From positions 1-8,849 of the forward strand of contig JAITAJ010000158.1 of NCBI GenBank assembly GCA_031284185.1: a stretch of DNA of 8,849 nucleotides, written 5' to 3'. Both the position numbers and the translations under genes were made by a program. The notes below the pieces were generated by a model that saw only the letters and a list, made by a program, of their open reading frames with translations, did not search any database and was not told where the DNA came from. Position 1 is the stretch's first letter. Every line of letters starts with the position of its first letter. The stretch is from Accumulibacter sp. (GTDB taxonomy: Bacteria; Pseudomonadota; Gammaproteobacteria; Burkholderiales; Rhodocyclaceae). This document shows positions 6,574 to 8,849 of this stretch, in pieces.

Positions 6574-7772
6574 CGCTCAGTTCCGTTCCCTTGCTCGCCC
6601 GAATCGCCGGGCGCCCCTCGCGCGGCCCGCCCGAGGGCATGATCATAAAGACTTTGATAACGCGCAACCATAGCCGCCAGGCTATATTTCCGCTCGACCG
6701 CTTCCCGCCCGGCCAGGCCCAGGCGTCTCGCCTCGCCGCGCCGCCCGGCCAGCGCGACGATCTGTGCCGACAGGGCCGGCGCATCGTCTGCCGGCACCAG
6801 TTTCCCGGTTTTCCCTTCCTCGATCAATTCAGCGTTTCCTCCGACGTTCGTGGCCAGCACGGGCAGGCCGCTCGCCATCGCCTCGAGGATCGTGTTCGAG
6901 ACGCCCTCCGCGAGCGAGGGCAGCGCGAAGCAATCGATGCCGCGCAGTATCTCCGGCACGTCGTCCCGCTCTCCCGGCAGCCAGGCCAGGCCGGCGCGCC
7001 CGGCCCGTTCCAGGATCGCCCGCGATTCTTCTCTCAGAGGGCCGTCGCCGATCATGACCAGGCGCAGACTCGCCGCCAGTTCCGGCGATCGTTCCAGCGC
7101 CATCACGAAGGCCCTCGCCAGCGCGGTCTGATTCTTGACCGTCCTCATGCGGCCCACCGTGCCGATCAGCCACAGATCGTCGCCGGCAAACGGACAGCCC
7201 GGAATCGCCCGGCGCTTCGGCGCGGGGAAAAAACGCCGCGCGTCGACGCCGTTGTAGATTTGAGAGACCCTCTCCGGCGAAACGCCGACCGTCTGGGTGA
7301 GATAGCGTTCGAGATCGCGCGACAGGGCCACATAGGAAGTCACGAATGGACGGTAGCCGCGCCGCAGCCACTGGTATTTTCTGCTGCTCCCGTCCAGGTC
7401 GCCCACGTCGCGCCCGTGCTCGCCGTGGATGCGCGCCGGCACGCCCGCCGCCCGGGCGGGAACGACCGCTTCCAGCGCGCCCAGGTTCCGGGTATGCGCG
7501 ATCGCCGGCCGCAGCTCCCTGAAGATCCGGTAGAGCCGCGGATAGAGCCACAGCGCGTGTCCGGGTTTCTTGTCCAGGGCGATGAATTCTACATCGTCGC
7601 GCAGGATGCGCCGCCTGAAATCGGTGATCTCGGTCAGCGCGACGACGGCGTGACGATACGCCGCCGGCGGCAGGTGATTGATCAGGTTGACCACGCCGTT
7701 TTCAAGCCCGCCGACGTCGAAACGGTACACGACGTGGGCGATCAGCGGCCGCCGGTCCTCATTCATGGCCAT
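6561..7772 (-). CDS. PEP-CTERM/XrtA system glycosyltransferase, TIGR03088 type
   Basis: A 403-residue GT4 glycosyltransferase matching the sugar transferase family tied to exosortase A (EpsH1) systems. Diagnostic stretches are VVYRFDVGGLENGVVNLI (14-31), HGEHGRDVGDLDG (116-128), IYNGVD (172-177) and TVGRMRTVKNQ (205-215, with Lys213 at the donor-phosphate position). A canonical Glu289-x7-Glu297 lies in AEGVSNTILEAMASGLPV. The start is at 7772, with a second in-frame ATG two codons later (7766). Both overlap the end of xrtA (14 or 8 nt), and AAGAGA upstream suits the first slightly better. The product should add a sugar to the growing exopolysaccharide unit in the cytoplasm. The hydrophilic C-terminal tail after about residue 385 is not conserved core. 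Donor and linkage are unknown. Confidence 0.9.
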   Translation of the reverse strand: MAMNEDRRPLIAHVVYRFDVGGLENGVVNLINHLPPAAYRHAVVALTEITDFRRRILRDDVEFIALDKKPGHALWLYPRLYRIFRELRPAIAHTRNLGALEAVVPARAAGVPARIHGEHGRDVGDLDGSSRKYQWLRRGYRPFVTSYVALSRDLERYLTQTVGVSPERVSQIYNGVDARRFFPAPKRRAIPGCPFAGDDLWLIGTVGRMRTVKNQTALARAFVMALERSPELAASLRLVMIGDGPLREESRAILERAGRAGLAWLPGERDDVPEILRGIDCFALPSLAEGVSNTILEAMASGLPVLATNVGGNAELIEEGKTGKLVPADDAPALSAQIVALAGRRGEARRLGLAGREAVERKYSLAAMVARYQSLYDHALGRAARGAPGDSGEQGNGTERCAE

Positions 7773-8849
7773 GCCGGGTCTCTTGCAGCGCGTTCCAGAG
7801 GACCGGAGACGCCGCCGCGGTGAAGTCCCGCAGGATCGCGTCCGGATCGCTACCCTCCCCTCCGGCCGTATACACGATCACCACCGCCGAATCGTCGCCC
7901 TCCCCCGTCAGACGGGACAGCGCGGTGTACGCCTTCGCCAGATAATCATTGGCGGTCCAGCGGCCATTGATCCAATACCACTGCCAGACGAACAGGCGCT
8001 CGCCGGCGGCGGAAAGCAGCTCGCTCGTCCTGACGCGAAGCGGCATCCCCTGAACGAGCGCCGCCGCAGTCCCCGTTTCCGTTTCCTCCCAGTCGTGATC
8101 GGAACCTTTCACCAGCGCGTTGCCGGAACTCACCAGCTTGCGGTTTTCATCCTGATTCCGGTAGTAGGCGAGGAAAAGCCCGACATTCCGGCCGCTTTCC
8201 CCGATTTTCGCGTAGCCCCGGCGCAGAGAGGCGGAAGCCGTCGTGAATCGCGGCGCCCAATCCGGCAGGTTTCTTTCGCTGCCCACCCAGCCCGCCGGGG
8301 CCGCCGGGGCTTCGAGCCGGGTAAGCTCGGGGAGCGTGTTTCGTTCGACGTGCCGCCAGAGGAGCGGCCAGAGCGCCGCCAGAACGGCGCTCGCCAGAAA
8401 AGCCGTCGACAAGCCGCGCCGGTGAGCGCCGATGCCTGTCCGGGACACTTCGGGTTCGCCCGCGGACTTCGGCCCGGCCTCTTCCTGCCAGCGCGTTCCG
8501 ATCCTGAACATGATCAGGATGATGACCCCGAAGAACAGCCAGCCGTAGATGAGATGATCGACGCCGACCGCGAGCGTGTTGCCCGAGAGATGGCCGAGCA
8601 TGACGATGAGATAGGCCCGCAGCCAGTTGGCGAAGATCGGCACGATCAGTGAAACGCCGATGAAGACCAGCCGCCGCCGGAGCGTCCGGTAAGTCAGGCA
8701 GGCAAAGAGGGTGCCGAGCATCGATGAGGCAATGACGTAGCGCACTCCGCTGCACGCCTCCGCCACCGACCAGCTTCCCGACGGGATCATGAATCGCAAG
8801 CCCTCCCGGTAGACCGGCACGCCCGAGAAACGCAAGGCCATGACGGTGA
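7759..8849 (-). CDS. xrtA: Exosortase A with fused EpsI domain, 5' end beyond window
   Basis: The frame is open to the right edge, so the N-terminal transmembrane part is missing; the internal Met at 8841 is not the likely start. Residues below are counted from that Met. The exosortase core is clear: the catalytic Cys30 in EACSGVR, Arg75 in ANWLR and His96 in DHLIYGW, the three conserved residues of this cysteine transpeptidase-like family. Hydrophobic spans at about 36-52, 57-83 and 97-114 are membrane segments. A further span at 143-160 leads to an EpsI-type periplasmic domain (about 165-345, with LAYYRNQ and WQWYWING). XrtA cleaves the C-terminal PEP-CTERM sorting signal of exported proteins at the inner membrane; EpsI is its usual partner, often fused as here. 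It is the most upstream gene visible, and its stop lies within the next gene. The promoter is outside the window. Confidence 0.93.
   Translation of the reverse strand, partial: TVMALRFSGVPVYREGLRFMIPSGSWSVAEACSGVRYVIASSMLGTLFACLTYRTLRRRLVFIGVSLIVPIFANWLRAYLIVMLGHLSGNTLAVGVDHLIYGWLFFGVIILIMFRIGTRWQEEAGPKSAGEPEVSRTGIGAHRRGLSTAFLASAVLAALWPLLWRHVERNTLPELTRLEAPAAPAGWVGSERNLPDWAPRFTTASASLRRGYAKIGESGRNVGLFLAYYRNQDENRKLVSSGNALVKGSDHDWEETETGTAAALVQGMPLRVRTSELLSAAGERLFVWQWYWINGRWTANDYLAKAYTALSRLTGEGDDSAVVIVYTAGGEGSDPDAILRDFTAAASPVLWNALQETRHGHE

Noticed and set aside
4762..6642. Plus-strand open frame (626 codons) opposite the amidotransferase gene, and similar ones at 3278-4744 and 6591-7823
   Set aside because: They mirror strongly conserved minus-strand genes, show no domain or good ribosome binding site, and reflect codon bias on the other strand.
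8839..8849. Start of xrtA at the Met near the right edge
   Set aside because: The frame stays open upstream of it to the window end, and exosortases need several more N-terminal membrane segments before the catalytic Cys.

Overview
The window is GC-rich and almost wholly coding. It looks like the chromosome of a Gram-negative bacterium, most likely a betaproteobacterium of the Rhodocyclales/Nitrosomonadales kind. The reason is that most of it (951-8849, minus strand) is the downstream part of an exosortase A (XrtA/PEP-CTERM, EpsH-type) exopolysaccharide operon, whose gene families are best known from those groups (one is named for Dechloromonas Daro_2409). The taxonomic call is an inference from gene content, not from a marker gene.

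Layout, left to right. Positions 3-98 hold a degenerate tandem heptamer repeat (consensus TCYYCTG). A single plus-strand gene follows (138-767), encoding a GTP cyclohydrolase I (FolE) family protein that keeps the zinc ligands but has glutamine where E. coli FolE has catalytic His179. From 772 to 970 the spacer between this gene and the convergent operon is filled by the same heptamer family in both orientations, arranged around an imperfect 121-bp palindrome (831-951).

The minus-strand operon, in transcription order, is: exosortase A with a fused EpsI domain (N-terminus beyond the right edge); a TIGR03088-type glycosyltransferase; an asparagine-synthase-like XrtA amidotransferase; a TIGR04063-type glycosyltransferase; a further GT4 glycosyltransferase; and a PaaK/CapK-family adenylate-forming enzyme. 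The first five genes overlap end to start (14, 13, 4 and 4 nt). The last is set off by 9 nt with its own strong ribosome binding site.

Together the operon genes should build and modify an extracellular polysaccharide (glycosyltransferases, amidotransferase, acyl/aryl-activating enzyme). XrtA would process PEP-CTERM proteins and hand them to the envelope or biofilm matrix. The most unusual items are the FolE active-site change, the heptamer/palindrome elements that flank folE on both sides, and the fact that the repeat supplies the last codons and stop of the CapK-like gene. No RNA genes, CRISPR arrays, transposases or phage genes were seen, and no gene-free stretch exceeds 300 bases.
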